Origin: Glycine soja
Lineage: Eukaryota; Streptophyta; Magnoliopsida; Fabales; Fabaceae
Assembly: GCF_004193775.1 (NCBI RefSeq)
Contig: NC_041004.1
Location: 6,781,309 to 6,845,308, forward strand
Direction: 5' to 3'
DNA length: 64,000 bases
The notes beneath the pieces were generated by a model, which saw nothing but the letters and a program-made list of their open reading frames with translations, was not told the origin of the DNA and made no database searches. A program made the position numbers and the translations under genes. Position 1 is the first letter of the stretch; each line of letters begins with the position of its first letter. Below, one piece after another: positions 1-11,300 of the stretch.

Positions 1-2706
1 AACCGAAGAACAAACAAGGAGGTTAAAAATTCACCATGGTGGGATGTTTATTTATAAGTTATTTATTGTGTATATCAATGGTCCAATTGTTGAAGAAGAA
101 TGGGGTTGGTATGTGGATATTATGTCTTATATTGACTTCACGAAGGTGATTAACTCTCTCGGGTACAAATCATTCAAGTGCTTATGGTATAGGGACCCTC
201 GAAATGCACTCAGTAGAGGGTTGAAGCCACTTAATTGTGACTCTGATATTTTGCAATTGGTTGAAGATGTTTCTAGCTTTGATGTGGTTGAAGTGTATGT
301 GGACCAGGGGGTGTTTGACAAATATGCAAAAAAGTTGAATGATGATAAGGGAGATGAGGTTGTTGTAATTGATGGAGTGGAGGCTGAAGCAGTGGTGGAG
401 GGTGAAGATGAGGCTGAGGGGCAGGTGGAGGCTGAGGTTCAGGTTGATGAACAAGGTTTAGTGGAGGTTCAGATGTAGGGTGAAGATGAGGTTACTGTTG
501 TAGGTGAGATGGACGTTGTTGTTGAGGGTGTGGTGGAGGATGATGTTGAGGCTGAGGAAGATGATGATGATAGCAATGATTGTAGTGAAGTTTCAGATAG
601 TGACTTTGAAGAAAGATGGGATTAGACATAATCATTGGACCCTCAAACATTTAGTCAAAGTAGTCACCCCACATTTGATACTAATCAAGTCACCCCACAT
701 TTAGTTAGAGTAGTCACCCTAGATGGAAGTGAAGATGAAGGTCCTCTAAAAGTCATATTTCCTCATTTTAATGTGCTTGAAAATGATGATGTAAAGTTTA
801 AGGTCGGGTTGCAATTCAGTAATAAGAAACAAATTCTAGAGACTATCAAAACCTTTGCTATGATGTCTAAGAAGAATCTGAAGGTTAAAAAAATGACAAG
901 AGAGTCATTGCAATTTGTAAATAAAAGGGTTGTCCCTTCTACTTACGGGTCAGTAAGTCCATTCAAGCGAGTTATTGACAGGTAGTGACATTCAAAGATG
1001 ACCATTGTTGCTTTAGAACTGCCAGAAACAGTCAGGCTACACCTAAGTGGGTGGCAAAAAGGTTCATGTCTTTATTAATGCATACTCCCGACATGAAACT
1101 AAAAGCCTTAATTGCTTACACTGTAGAAAAAGGGGATTCAGGTTGACTATGGATCATGCATATAGAATAAAGGTTAGGGCAATGGAAAAATTGAAGGTGC
1201 AACCAAAGATCAGTATAAATATTTAAGAAGTTATGTTGTTGAGATAATACAAAAAAACAAGAACAACGCTGTGAAGATTAAATGTGACTTAACTCTTCAT
1301 GGTCCTGTGTTTGAACGTATCTATGTATGCTTGGAGGCTTGTACGAGTGCTTTCGCAACCACTTACAGGCCTTTGATAGGATTGGATGAGTGCTTTCTGA
1401 AAGGAGAATATGGTGGCCAATTGTTGTTTGTAGTAGGTAAAGATGGAAACAATTAAATGTTTCCTATTGCTTATGCTGTAGTGGAATCTGAAAATTATTC
1501 GTCTTGGAAGTAGTTTGTTTATCTATTGATAGCTGACTTAGATGGTATTCAAGAAGGATGTTGGCCTTTCATTTTTTACCAACAAAAGGTAAATATTAAA
1601 ATTATGTTGGGCATCTAATTGTTACAATAATTTAATTTATTCACTATTATTTGCAGGGTTTGGTTGAGGTAATCAAGGAGTTTGGCAATAACATAGAATA
1701 TAGACTGTGTTAAACATTTGTATGGTAATTGGAAAAAGAATTATCTGGGAGCACACATGAAAGAGTTGATGTGGATGGCTGCTTGAGCAACAATTGCCCC
1801 TGATTGGGACAAGGCCATGAATCAAATTAAATGTTATGATGTAGAAGCTTGGAAGGATCTGGAAAGGTTAAACCCTGCTGCTTGGACAAGATCTGCTTTT
1901 AAGGTAAACACAAAACATGATTTGCAAGTCAATAACATGCGTGAGACATTCAACAATGTAATAATGAAGTACAAAGACGAGCCAATTATTACTATGTTAG
2001 AGGGAATCCGATTTTACATAGGTTCTAGAATTGTCAAGTTGAGGACTATCTTCATGATGTATGAGGGTTCCATCTATCCTAAAGTTCAGCAGATCATTGG
2101 AAAAATAAAAAAGCATGTGAAGCATGGTGACCACATTGGTCAGGTGATGCTAATTTGTCTTCATTTGAGGTGTCAAAGGGCATAGAAAAATTTGTTGTCA
2201 ATTTTAAAGAATAGACATGTTCTTGTAGAAACTGAGAGTTAACTGGAATTTCATGCACTCATTCAATAGCATGCATGTGGATCGATGGTGCTGAGACCTG
2301 AACTTAGTGGCATTTCTTATTACAAGTCTTGTTTTCTGTAATTGTTATATTGTTAATTTGTTGTTTTGTGGTAATTGTTTTGAATTGAATATGTTTTATC
2401 GTTTCACTTGACAGGAAATCTACTGTTTTGGCAACATATTCATTTATTGTCTATCCATGTAATGGACCAAACTTATGGCCTCCTTTACAAACACCAGTGA
2501 TGCTTCCACTAGTGATGAGGAGAGCTCTTGGAAGACCAAAGAAAGCAAGGAACAAGAGAAATGATAAGCCTAGGAATAGCTTCAAGCTGCCAAGACAGTC
2601 AAAATCAATTGTTTGTAAAAAATGTGGAAAAATTGGTCACAACAAAGGACATGTAAAGGAAAGACAACTGCAGATAGGAACATTCCAAAATGGGGTAATA
2701 AGGTAA
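1..2706 (+). pseudogene. MURA-like MULE transposase, broken by stops and frameshifts
   Basis: Domains in order, in shifting frames: a PB1-like N-terminal domain (about 30-330; HHGG, then 'YIDFTKVINSLGY' and 'CLWYRDP'); an acidic Asp/Glu/Val-rich linker (to about 620); the MuDR DNA-binding domain (about 745-950; 'FKVGLQFSNKKQ'); the MULE DDE core (about 1271-2100; 'LIGLDECFLKGEYGGQLL', then 'MFPIAYAVVE'); a SWIM-type zinc finger (about 2190-2300; C-x-C then C-x-H); and a C-terminal zinc knuckle (about 2610-2660) in which the last Cys is replaced by His (CKKCGKIGH then GH). In-frame stops occur at about 476, 1454 and 2183, with further frame changes. The family cuts and pastes MULE DNA in the nucleus; this copy cannot make a full transposase. 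The reading frame enters from left of the window. Confidence 0.8.
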
Positions 2707-3556
2707 TTTGCCTTCAATATGTGTTTTCCATTACATTCAATAGAGTTTGCGACTTTAACCATTCTTATAATATTTGTGCTCAATATTAACAGAACTTGAA
2801 GAGACAAACAACATCTCTCACCAATGTTGTAACAAAGAAACAAAAGAATGTTTCATGTAAAGTGGGACCACATGTGTAGGAATTCAAGGAGGTGATAGTA
2901 CCAATCAAACACAAGAATCACAAATCAGTTAAGAGAGTCGACAAGTAGGACTTGGACACAAATGGGTTAATAGTTTAAGTTTTTAGGATGCAGAACTTAT
3001 ATATTTTTTGGCTCTATTCAATGAGGCTTTGTAATGCACTCTTTATCTAATTAATTATTCAGTTTATGTTTATGTAATTGTTTAAGGAGGCTATGTAATG
3101 CACTCTTGTGTAATCATGTTTTGTTGTTTAGTTCAAGTTACTGCTTTGTTTAGTTCAGGTTTCTGTCTCTATTTTGTTCTTAAAATTCAAGTTAAATCTA
3201 TGTTTTCTAGTGAAAACAAACCACTAACAAGTAGGTAGAGTACAAAAAACCAACTTATCACCATTTTTCCAATTTGTCCAATTAGGCTTTTGGAACTTGC
3301 TTTTAACTTATCACCATTTGTACAAAAAAACAACTGCACAAACCACTAACGAAACACAGTTTGTCAAATTTAAGTGAAAACAAATTTCAAAGTTGAATAC
3401 CAAATCAATACCAAACTTCAAAACCAATGAAATCTTCTTTCATTAACATAATTCACTAATTACAGTGAGCGTACAAAAAACCAACTTATCACCATTACTT
3501 TCAAACTAAACCATTAGAGTGGGCAAAGTACAAAAAACCAAATTACCACCAATAAA

Positions 3557-4073
3557 TCACATTCCCCTACAACATAATAAAAACACCAACAAACAAACAC
3601 AGACCCAAGAAAAAACCAATCTAATTCCTAAAAATTTTCCCTTCATCTTCATGTCATTGATCTTGGTTTGCAAATCATTTTCCCTCAAGTTCAATTCATC
3701 AACCTTCTTCATCAATGCTACAATGATCCTCTTCTGACAACTGTTCGCAACTAGATCATGCCACTTAAAATAATTACACAATTTCCTACCTATAACCTAC
3801 ATGCCCAAAATAACCAAAAATAGTCAACAAATAAACCATAACATAACCCACAATATACATTATTCCTTACCTTATATTGACCACAACCATAAAAAACTTT
3901 CGTGGATTATCCTCAGTCCACGATGTCACCAATGAAGTCTCTACGTTACACAAACACATCACGCGACTTCGGGGCTCTGAGGTGTACGATGTGGAACTTC
4001 TTTCCATGGGAACGACGCTGGCGATGACATGTTTCAGGCGACAACCATGTTTTTTAACCACCACCTTTGACAC
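3557..4073 (-). CDS. GRF-type zinc-finger protein with C-terminal hydrophobic segment, two exons, 143 aa
   Basis: Exon 1 is 4073-3871 and exon 2 is 3785-3557, with a donor AAG|GTAAGG and an acceptor TAGGTAG|G. The join is in frame and gives 143 aa. Residues about 40-80 match a plant GRF zinc finger (CLC, then LVTSWTEDNP, then LCNYFKWHD). The third zinc Cys, normally a few residues after the NP motif, is not there (FFMVVVN). After the finger comes a charged, coiled-coil-like helix (ALMKKVDELNLRENDLQTK) and then a strongly hydrophobic end (about 20 residues, LVFSWVCVCLLVFLLCC). GRF fingers bind nucleic acid in several eukaryotic proteins; the role of this small class is unknown to me. It lies inside the MULE tail, antisense to the transposase, and is conserved as an equally open gene at 43133-43649. 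It could be a captured host gene or a MULE accessory gene. Confidence 0.55.
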
Positions 4074-4671
4074 CCAAACAGAATGACACTCTTGCTTCTA
4101 AAAACCAACTAGATGACGACGAGGCAAAAAGCTTACGGGTTTGCGATTTCCACAACCTAGAAGGTTAACGATTTGCCTCGAAGAAATGAACCAGACAGCG
4201 AAGAACAAGAAACGAACCCATAAGGGTGCTTCAGGGGTTGTGATTGCCCGTGAAATCATGCGACAACTTGAAGGTCACCTCGAAGAATCCATAAGCTTCG
4301 TGAGCTTCGTGGTTGCCATTGGCCGCAAAACGTTTTAGGGATTTCGTGATATGAGGCTTTTAGGTTTTAGAGTTACCGTAAAATAAAATTTACCACACTC
4401 AGTGAAAAATCGTGAATCGTTTGACGGACTCCTTAGACGTTGACACGTGTCAATCAACGTAAGTTGTTAACGGTCAACATCCAAATCTGGATTGGGGGAT
4501 CAAGATTACATGATTGGATAAAAAAAGAAGGACAAAATGCGTCAATAATTTTAATGGGGGACCAAAATTGAAATTAGAAACAATTAGGGGGACCAAATTT
4601 ACAATTTTACCAATTAAATAACCAAATTGAACAAAAGTGAAAACATAAAGGATGAAATATGCCTTTGAGCC

Positions 4672-5673
4672 TAAAATATTTCAAAGTTGCATATACAAGG
4701 ATCTATTTTTTTCCTAATAAATCACATTAGTAGTTGCAAACTGAATTGGATTCGTTGTGCTAAGACAAGTAAAGGCTAAAAATATGTAGATAAATGAACA
4801 ATCGAAATGAAAATTTCACTATGAGCTATAGCCAGTAAGTATGACAAGCAAGTTTAATTTTTATTTGTACAACAACTAACATTAACAGATTAATCAAATC
4901 ACAATATTGGCAACATGCTCTAGTGTGGCAAGAATGAAAAAAAGAAAAAACTCAACCTGCTAACTATTTAAATATTTAACGAAGCCCTGGGAAAACACAA
5001 AAGTCTTCCTTCGAATTGTAAACGTTAGGAAACTTTAGATCAGCCAAAAAGTCTCGGACACAATCTTCATTTCACCATTTAATTTTTGCATTTTTCAAAT
5101 GTTAGATAGGATATAACCACTGTCTGTGTCTTGTAGCGGGGTTGATGTAAGATGCTTAACACTGGTATTTCTTATACCCTGTTTTACAATATATTTACAT
5201 TTTTTTAAAAAAATATATCAATGTACCACGGTAGAACAAATGATTGTAATTTTCTATGAATTTAGGGTTATCTAACACCATTTCAAAATGTTCTCTCGAG
5301 TCCACATGTTCCCAATAACAACTGTGAGTGGTGATGTTTTCACATTTTAATATTTCAAACATCACATCAACAACTTTTATTTCTCTTTGTCTTCCTTTCA
5401 CATTGTGTCATATATCATACTTATATTTTTTTTTTCTCTATCTCCCTAGATGTGTACTAGCATTTGAGTATTAAAATATATTTTTTTCTTTATTTTTTAA
5501 TAAAAACCAAGGTCGATCAAGTGATGTTTCCATCTTCCTTCGTTAAATGAGCAATAGTTAAGTCATCCCTAGCAAGCCGAAGCATCAATTCAACGTCAGT
5601 AATTGCTATACAGTGATATTTTTCATTTTCGGTCAAAGATAAGGTGCAGAAGAATGAATTATGCCAAAAGATA

Positions 5674-5709
<36 letters not shown>

Positions 5710-5750
5710 ATTTTTTTCTTTTTCTTTCCAGTCACCTTGTGCTTCCTTTA
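4672..5750 (-). pseudogene. possible F-box/DUF295-like gene relic
   Basis: Three short open stretches lie in the same order on the minus strand: 5735-5517 (ends LTIAHLTKEDGNIT), 5401-5195 (contains 'NPKFIENYNHLFYRGTL') and about 5070-4965 (CVRDFLADLKFPNVYNSKED). The middle one resembles the 'N-x-F-x-YRG-x-LY' stretch of plant F-box/DUF295 proteins, which is the only reason for the name. Frames are broken and no full domain is visible. The same relic is present at 44255-45340 in the duplicated segment. A TA microsatellite (5676-5705) cuts into the 5' part. The rest of the stretch is AT-rich with nothing recognised. Confidence 0.3.
5676..5705. repeat. (TA)n microsatellite
   Basis: About 15 uninterrupted TA units. 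The homologous tract in the second segment copy (45256-45325) is more than twice as long. Confidence 0.95.
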
Positions 5751-5752
5751 GT

Positions 5753-6073
5753 GTGATATTTAAGATAAGATTGCAGAGACAAAGAACGACCCAGAAATTG
5801 TTCGAATTAATGGAAAATTCCTCTTCCAGCGGAGCTTCTCGAATGAAATTTGTTCTTTATCTTTTTCTCCTATTTATTTCCGGATTGATGGATGTAGCAT
5901 CAAAGCAAATGCTGGCAGATAATGTTCCTCAGATAAAGTATGATGTCTTTATAAACTTTAGGAGCAGGACATCCGTCACGGTTTTCTTGGTTATTAGACC
6001 GAGGCTTTCCATCAAAAGCAAATACATGCCTTTATTTGTAAATGATAAACTTGAGAAAGGAGATGAAATATGA
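5753..6073 (+). pseudogene. TIR-domain relic of a TNL gene, plus strand
   Basis: The translation runs from an upstream Met through 'MENSSSSGASRMKF', a hydrophobic N-terminal segment and the TIR-1 motif 'IKYDVFINFRS'. It then loses frame ([12 protein letters not shown]) and picks up again at '[11 protein letters not shown]' before a TGA where TIR domains normally have Trp. The rest of the domain is missing here. In the second copy (45370-45740) more of the domain survives, so this copy has lost about 205 bp. It resembles exon 1 of the TNL at 28211-28764 but lies on the opposite strand, so it is a separate former gene start and not an exon of that gene. Confidence 0.75.
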
Positions 6074-6193
6074 CCATTACATTTAAAAGTTGTGAGAATT
6101 GACTTAAGAACATATCCCAACAGATTTGTGTCACTATAACCTATATCTAAATTATGCAAAATAGTTTTAATTCATTTAATATTATATACCAAT

Positions 6194-7601
6194 TTTAAAA
6201 AATCAAATAATTAAAATAAATTTCATTATTAAAGTCATAACTTGAATAAATATATTATAAATATCTATTTAACCACCCAAATAAAAAATAGTCATCCATA
6301 ACAAAAAATAAAAATCCTTGAATTAAAATTAAATTTGAGATATAACTAAAACAAGAAAAATATTTAGGACAAAGCACTCTCAAACTTTGTCCCTCCTATA
6401 TCACCAATGAAACATTATACATCAGTCACAAATTTGTAAAGGAACAAGTCTTTGTACAACAGAGAATATTCAGAAAACTTACAACAACATTGCTGACAAA
6501 GTTGGTTTTTCCTGCTTCTAAAATCTTAAGAGTAAACAAATTTGAAATCACTAAGAATTTGGAGACACAGGTAGAAAGCAACATGAATTAGATTCAGAAG
6601 AAAACAGAAGATTTATACCAACCACTATAGCTCCAACCTAAAAGAGCCAGTCCAGCAACTGCAAGCACTAATCTCAATGAAAATTACACTGTTGAAGGAA
6701 TAAGTAAAATAGGCTAATAATAAGTCTTGCAAAAGTATAGTTTCTACAAGACTACATTTTATTAAATTATGAGTTTCTGATTGCACAAAACAACTATTAT
6801 TCTGTAAACAGTCATTGAGGATACACTTGATTATGGATGTGCAAACCATATGGAACGAATCAAACCTAAAACTAAAAGTTAGTGTTTACCTGCCTTGGAC
6901 ACTTGTACCTTCTCTCTTCTTAATTTGTTACAGAATCATCATTGTCAATTGCACGACAATGGGCGTGTACAGGCTTCCTGTTTGTAACAATTAATTCATC
7001 TCTATTGGCCAAATCCAGAAATATATTCATGTGGTACTGTTAGAAAATAGCATATGAAACAAGGTATAAGACATAACAAAAAAGGATATCAGACTATGCT
7101 ATAAGTCTGATTAGACTGTGCATCAGACATGCAACAGAATGATCAGACTATGCAATCAGATTGTCGACCAAGGAAAAAGACTGTAAGATGATGCAGAAAA
7201 TTGAAGGTTGTGAATCATAAACCAGCAACCTCATACAAATGAAACAGAGCAAACTGACTTGATATACTTCAGTAATGCATATGAAGAGTTACAACAAGTT
7301 CTTAAATAAATAAACAAACTATGAAGCCCCAAGTTGGGCAAAGCAAAAGGTACTCATGACTAAGCTAAAAGGGAAAGCACCATTAGCCTACAGCTGCAAC
7401 TTACTTTTTTTTAGCATAAGCAACCTCTTACCCAACTTTACAAGTTACCACAAAAGCTTTACAAACATTTAATATTAAAAGATAAAATAAAAAGCTCAAA
7501 TTTTAATGGGTACAAGACTTTAATTAATAAAGTAACAACATCTCTATATTTATTTGCATGTCACATGTAACGTCCTACTCTCTTTTCATTGATGTTGAAC
7601 A
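6194..7601. other. AT-rich spacer downstream of the TNL gene; one possible minus-strand exon
   Basis: No protein domain was recognised. On the minus strand a 33-codon open stretch (about 7036-6930) follows a good acceptor (TTCTAACAG) and reads 'MNIFLDLANRDELIVTNRK', then 'PVHAHCRAIDNDDSVTN' before a stop. It could be a terminal exon of the TNL or part of another lost gene; I do not recognise it. The stretch 7075-7170 contains several 'cagactatgc' type repeats. The whole interval is absent from the second copy because of a deletion there. Confidence 0.4.
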
Positions 7602-8363
7602 TTATTCAAAGCATTGTTGAGGACCTAGTACCTTCATTAAATATTCATCAATTCTCTTCACTGGCTTCAATTTTCTTTCATCAATACTAATATACCTCTT
7701 GTCATCTATAAGCTCTGAATGGTCAACCACAGTTTCAACAGTTGATGAAATTGCATCTAATGCCACCACCACCGATTCTTCGACCAATCCTTGGTAATTC
7801 TGAATGCCAACGCCACTGCTGATATACTTGAATTGTTCAGCAAGAACCAATACGTGCTTCAATGATTTGCAATCTATGACATCTACAGAGCCACTTTCTA
7901 TCATGAGAAGCTCCCTCGGATCTAGAACTCTCAGATATCGCTGTCTTCTAAGATTCATGAAGCTTGAAGGCAAGTACCCCATGTCACTTTCGGTTATCCT
8001 AAACATTTCGAGCTTGCTTTGACATACAAAAGACGAGGGTTTTTCTTTGTAACAAATGCATCCAAAAGGTCCAACAGTGATATTCTCTGATCTCAGTGAA
8101 ATTAATTTATGTTTTGTAGACCCTTGAAGGGTGAAAAAACTAATGGAGCTTGTATGGTTATCGATTATCATTTGGGTAAAGGAGCGATAATTTAGCTTCA
8201 TTATCTTGAGCTTGGTGAGAGAGAAAATGGAAGGAATCACACTAGCCAACTGAGGACAAGCACTGATATCCAATACTTCAAGATTTGTGGCTTCTGAAAG
8301 GTTTGGAAGCTCCTTCAAGTTTTTAGAACCAGAGACTTTAACTTCTTTTAAATTCTTCAAATT
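7602..8363 (-). CDS. TNL exon 4: short LRR region and unusual C-terminus
   Basis: The acceptor is GTTATAG|AA. It begins [20 protein letters not shown], then [18 protein letters not shown] and [18 protein letters not shown], which are clear LRRs. Later come '[20 protein letters not shown]' and '[15 protein letters not shown]', which match the end of the usual TNL LRR with several repeats missing. The final about 60 residues ([20 protein letters not shown] onward) are not recognised. The shortened LRR may narrow or abolish effector recognition. Confidence 0.75.
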   Translation of the reverse strand, partial: NLKNLKEVKVSGSKNLKELPNLSEATNLEVLDISACPQLASVIPSIFSLTKLKIMKLNYRSFTQMIIDNHTSSISFFTLQGSTKHKLISLRSENITVGPFGCICYKEKPSSFVCQSKLEMFRITESDMGYLPSSFMNLRRQRYLRVLDPRELLMIESGSVDVIDCKSLKHVLVLAEQFKYISSGVGIQNYQGLVEESVVVALDAISSTVETVVDHSELIDDKRYISIDERKLKPVKRIDEYLMKVLGPQQCFE

Positions 8364-11300
8364 CTATAACAAAATGCAGACATCACGCACGAACTTATGT
8401 TATTAATTTGTAGTATTTGAATTAGGAGACAATTATAACAGGAAGATTTGTTTACCTGTATTCCATCCCAAAGTTTTTCCACCCGGCTATATGACAAGTC
8501 CAAGAGAACAAGGTTTTTGGCAGAAAAGTTCTCTGGCAAGGATTTTAGAGGGAAATGCCTCCAAACAATATACCTTAGCTCAACTGAAAAAGATTGAAGT
8601 CTGTGAGGAAAATGATCAACGCTACTTTGATGAGGAAAATAATCAACGCAACCTTGATGAGGAAAATGCAAAAATTGTAGTTTACTCATCTTAGTAAATG
8701 TGTCAGGGCTTAACTTCAGCTCCCTAATTACTGACAAGTCTGCTCTTATGCTTCTTATGGACTCAGTTCCCTTCCATTATAGTAAAAGAAAAATTTAAAA
8801 TATCATTAGAAGCCACATTTCCCACAAAAGAATTCAAATGTTAGAAAGAAAAACATCTCATTTTTAATTAAGGCTTTTACCTTATTATTTTTTAATACTT
8901 CATAAATGTCATCGGCATCCCATAATCGGCTGCGACTGCCAGGGTCTTCAATAGATTCTTGGCGAACAATCTCCCAACCCATTTCTTGTATGATATCATG
9001 CATATACACAATATTATATTTAGAAATGGTTATGAGAGATTTATCTTTCAACCTTTCTAATCCAACAACCACTGAATTATCTCTTTCATTATCTTTCAAT
9101 AAAACTTTTATGAGGTCCACTTTCACATCCAATCCTATGAAGAAACATGCAAGATCTAAGAAAATCTTTTGTTCTTTGCGATCTAGATCATCATAACTCA
9201 ATCTCATTGCATTGTAAACATCTGTGTTCGGCATGTTTTTGAGTTTGTCTAGCTGACTTTCCCACACTTCTTTATCTTTTCCACAAAGAAGACCACCCAA
9301 AACTTTAAGAACTAATGGAATACCTTGGGCATAACACACCACTCTCTTTGATAATTTATAATACTCCATATCAAAAAGCTTTTGGTTAAAGGCATGTAAG
9401 ATGAAAAGTTCAAGTGCTTCACTAGGGTTCAATACCCCAACTTGGTATATATCATCAACATGCACTTTATTAGCAATAAGCACTTGCTTGTCTCTAGTTG
9501 TTAAAATGATTCTACTACCTGGTCCAAACCAATCATGGTTTCCGAACAATTTTTCTAGTAGATCTGAATCATTTACATCATCTAGAACAATTAAAACCTT
9601 CATGCCACCAATCTTTTTCTTGATATAATTTGGCAATCCATTTGCTGTGATCATTTTCACATTTTCTTGTAGTAGTGTAGAAAAAAAAATTTCCTTCAAG
9701 GTAATTATTCCATGTCTTCTTATTTCTTCCTTTACATTTACAAAAACACAATAACTGTCATATCCAGAACAAAGTTTGTTTAAAATTTCTTGTGCAATGG
9801 TTGTCTTTCCAATACCACCCATACCCCAAATTCCAATAACACGGACGTTGCTTGACTCATGTTGTAGCATTGACTCTACATATTGAATTGATCTGTCAAT
9901 TCCAACAAGTCCTTTTAAGCTAAGTGGATTCTTATCCAACCTCATTAACTTAAGATTGACCGTGTTGATGATTTCTCCAAGCAGCTCAACTTCATTCCTA
10001 TACAACAAAATTAGAGATTGAAAATGAAAACCATTGTTTATATATTATTATAACTATATAATTTAATGTCATATAAGCATGAGTTAGATTTCATTTTAAA
10101 GTCAATTGACATTAAGTGAAGTTATCCTACTGATATATAAGTTGCATCCAAAATATTGAGGTAGACGATGTGAGACTTTATTTCTAAAACCCAGGGATGG
10201 CAAAACAGGTTACCCCAACTTATTTAGCGCCTTCAGCCGACCAAAAATGAGTAAGGACTGGCTGGCCCGCTAAAATTTGGGGGACTTAACATCCTGACTT
10301 ACCTTGCCAAAAGGTGGGCTAGCAGACTAGCAGGATAGCCCTCTATATTTTACAAAAAGAATTTTAAAAAATCCAACAGAAATGTTTGGACAAGGAACAC
10401 ATCATTTTTCATTTTTTTGTACAAGCACAATAAAGATGCAAACAACACATACACAAATACTGACATATTAGGAAACAAAATCAAATCAAATTTAGAAAGA
10501 CTAAAACTTGAGAGAGAGAGAGAGAGAGAACTCAGAGCTAGAGGTGACTTTGAGGAACAACGTCATCAATGTGAGACTCAGAGCGAGAGGCACACTGTGA
10601 GTCCGTGACTGAGAGCGAGAGCTTTAGACTTTGCAAGTGTTGCCAGAGTGCGACACAAATAAGGACCAAGAGAGAGAGAGTGATTGGACGTGTGACTACA
10701 AGGCACAATGGCTTAAGTGTGAGGCACAATGACATCAACATGGTGGGCAACCAAAAGAGAGAGATCAAATAGCATGACTATGAGGCACAACGTCATCAGC
10801 ATGAGATTGAGAGCGAGAGGCACACCGTGAGTCCATGATTGAGAGTGAGAGGCTTGGACTCTGTGAGTGTTATCGAAGTGTGACACAAAGAAGGACTAGG
10901 AGAGAGAGAGAGAGAAAAAAAAATGATCCGACGATGTGACTGGGAGGCACAATGGCATCGGCGTGAGAGTGCATGAGTGTGAGGCATAATGACATTGACA
11001 TGGTGGACAACCAAGAGAGAAAGACCAAATAGCGTGATCATTGTAAGGCATAATGCTGTCGACATGTGATTGAAAGCAAGAGGAACATTGTGAATCCGTT
11101 ACTAGCTAGGAGCGAGAAGCTTGGTTGTGAGTGCTGCTAGAATGTGACACAGAGGAGGACTAGGAGAGAGAGAGAGAGCAGTGTTGTGAGGAGAAGACAA
11201 ATGAAAGTTTAGACAATGAGAGGAGAAGACAAACCCAAACCCAAACTTTTTTTTTTTAATTCACTTCTCATATATTATAAAATATAAAGTATAAGTATTA

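Larger units (their letters stand above)
1..4671 (+). mobile_element. MULE (Mutator-like element), degenerate, 5' end outside window
   Basis: The region carries the domain order of a plant MURA-type transposase followed by a long tail. The tail ends in a run typical of legume MULE terminal inverted repeats: repeated 'ggggaccaaa' and 'aaggatgaaatatgcctttg' wording that stops at about 4671. The 5' terminal repeat must lie left of base 1, so the 9-bp TSD expected of the family could not be checked. A minus-strand GRF zinc-finger gene sits in the tail, convergent with the transposase. From about 2122 onwards the element is repeated at 41700-44254, inside the duplicated segment. The right boundary is inferred from sequence style only. 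Confidence 0.65.

Noticed and set aside
10538..11065. Long Leu/Ser/Cys-rich minus-strand frames (also 47900-48335)
   Set aside because: They arise from the GA-rich minisatellite in the hAT-like element; all frames are open there because of composition.
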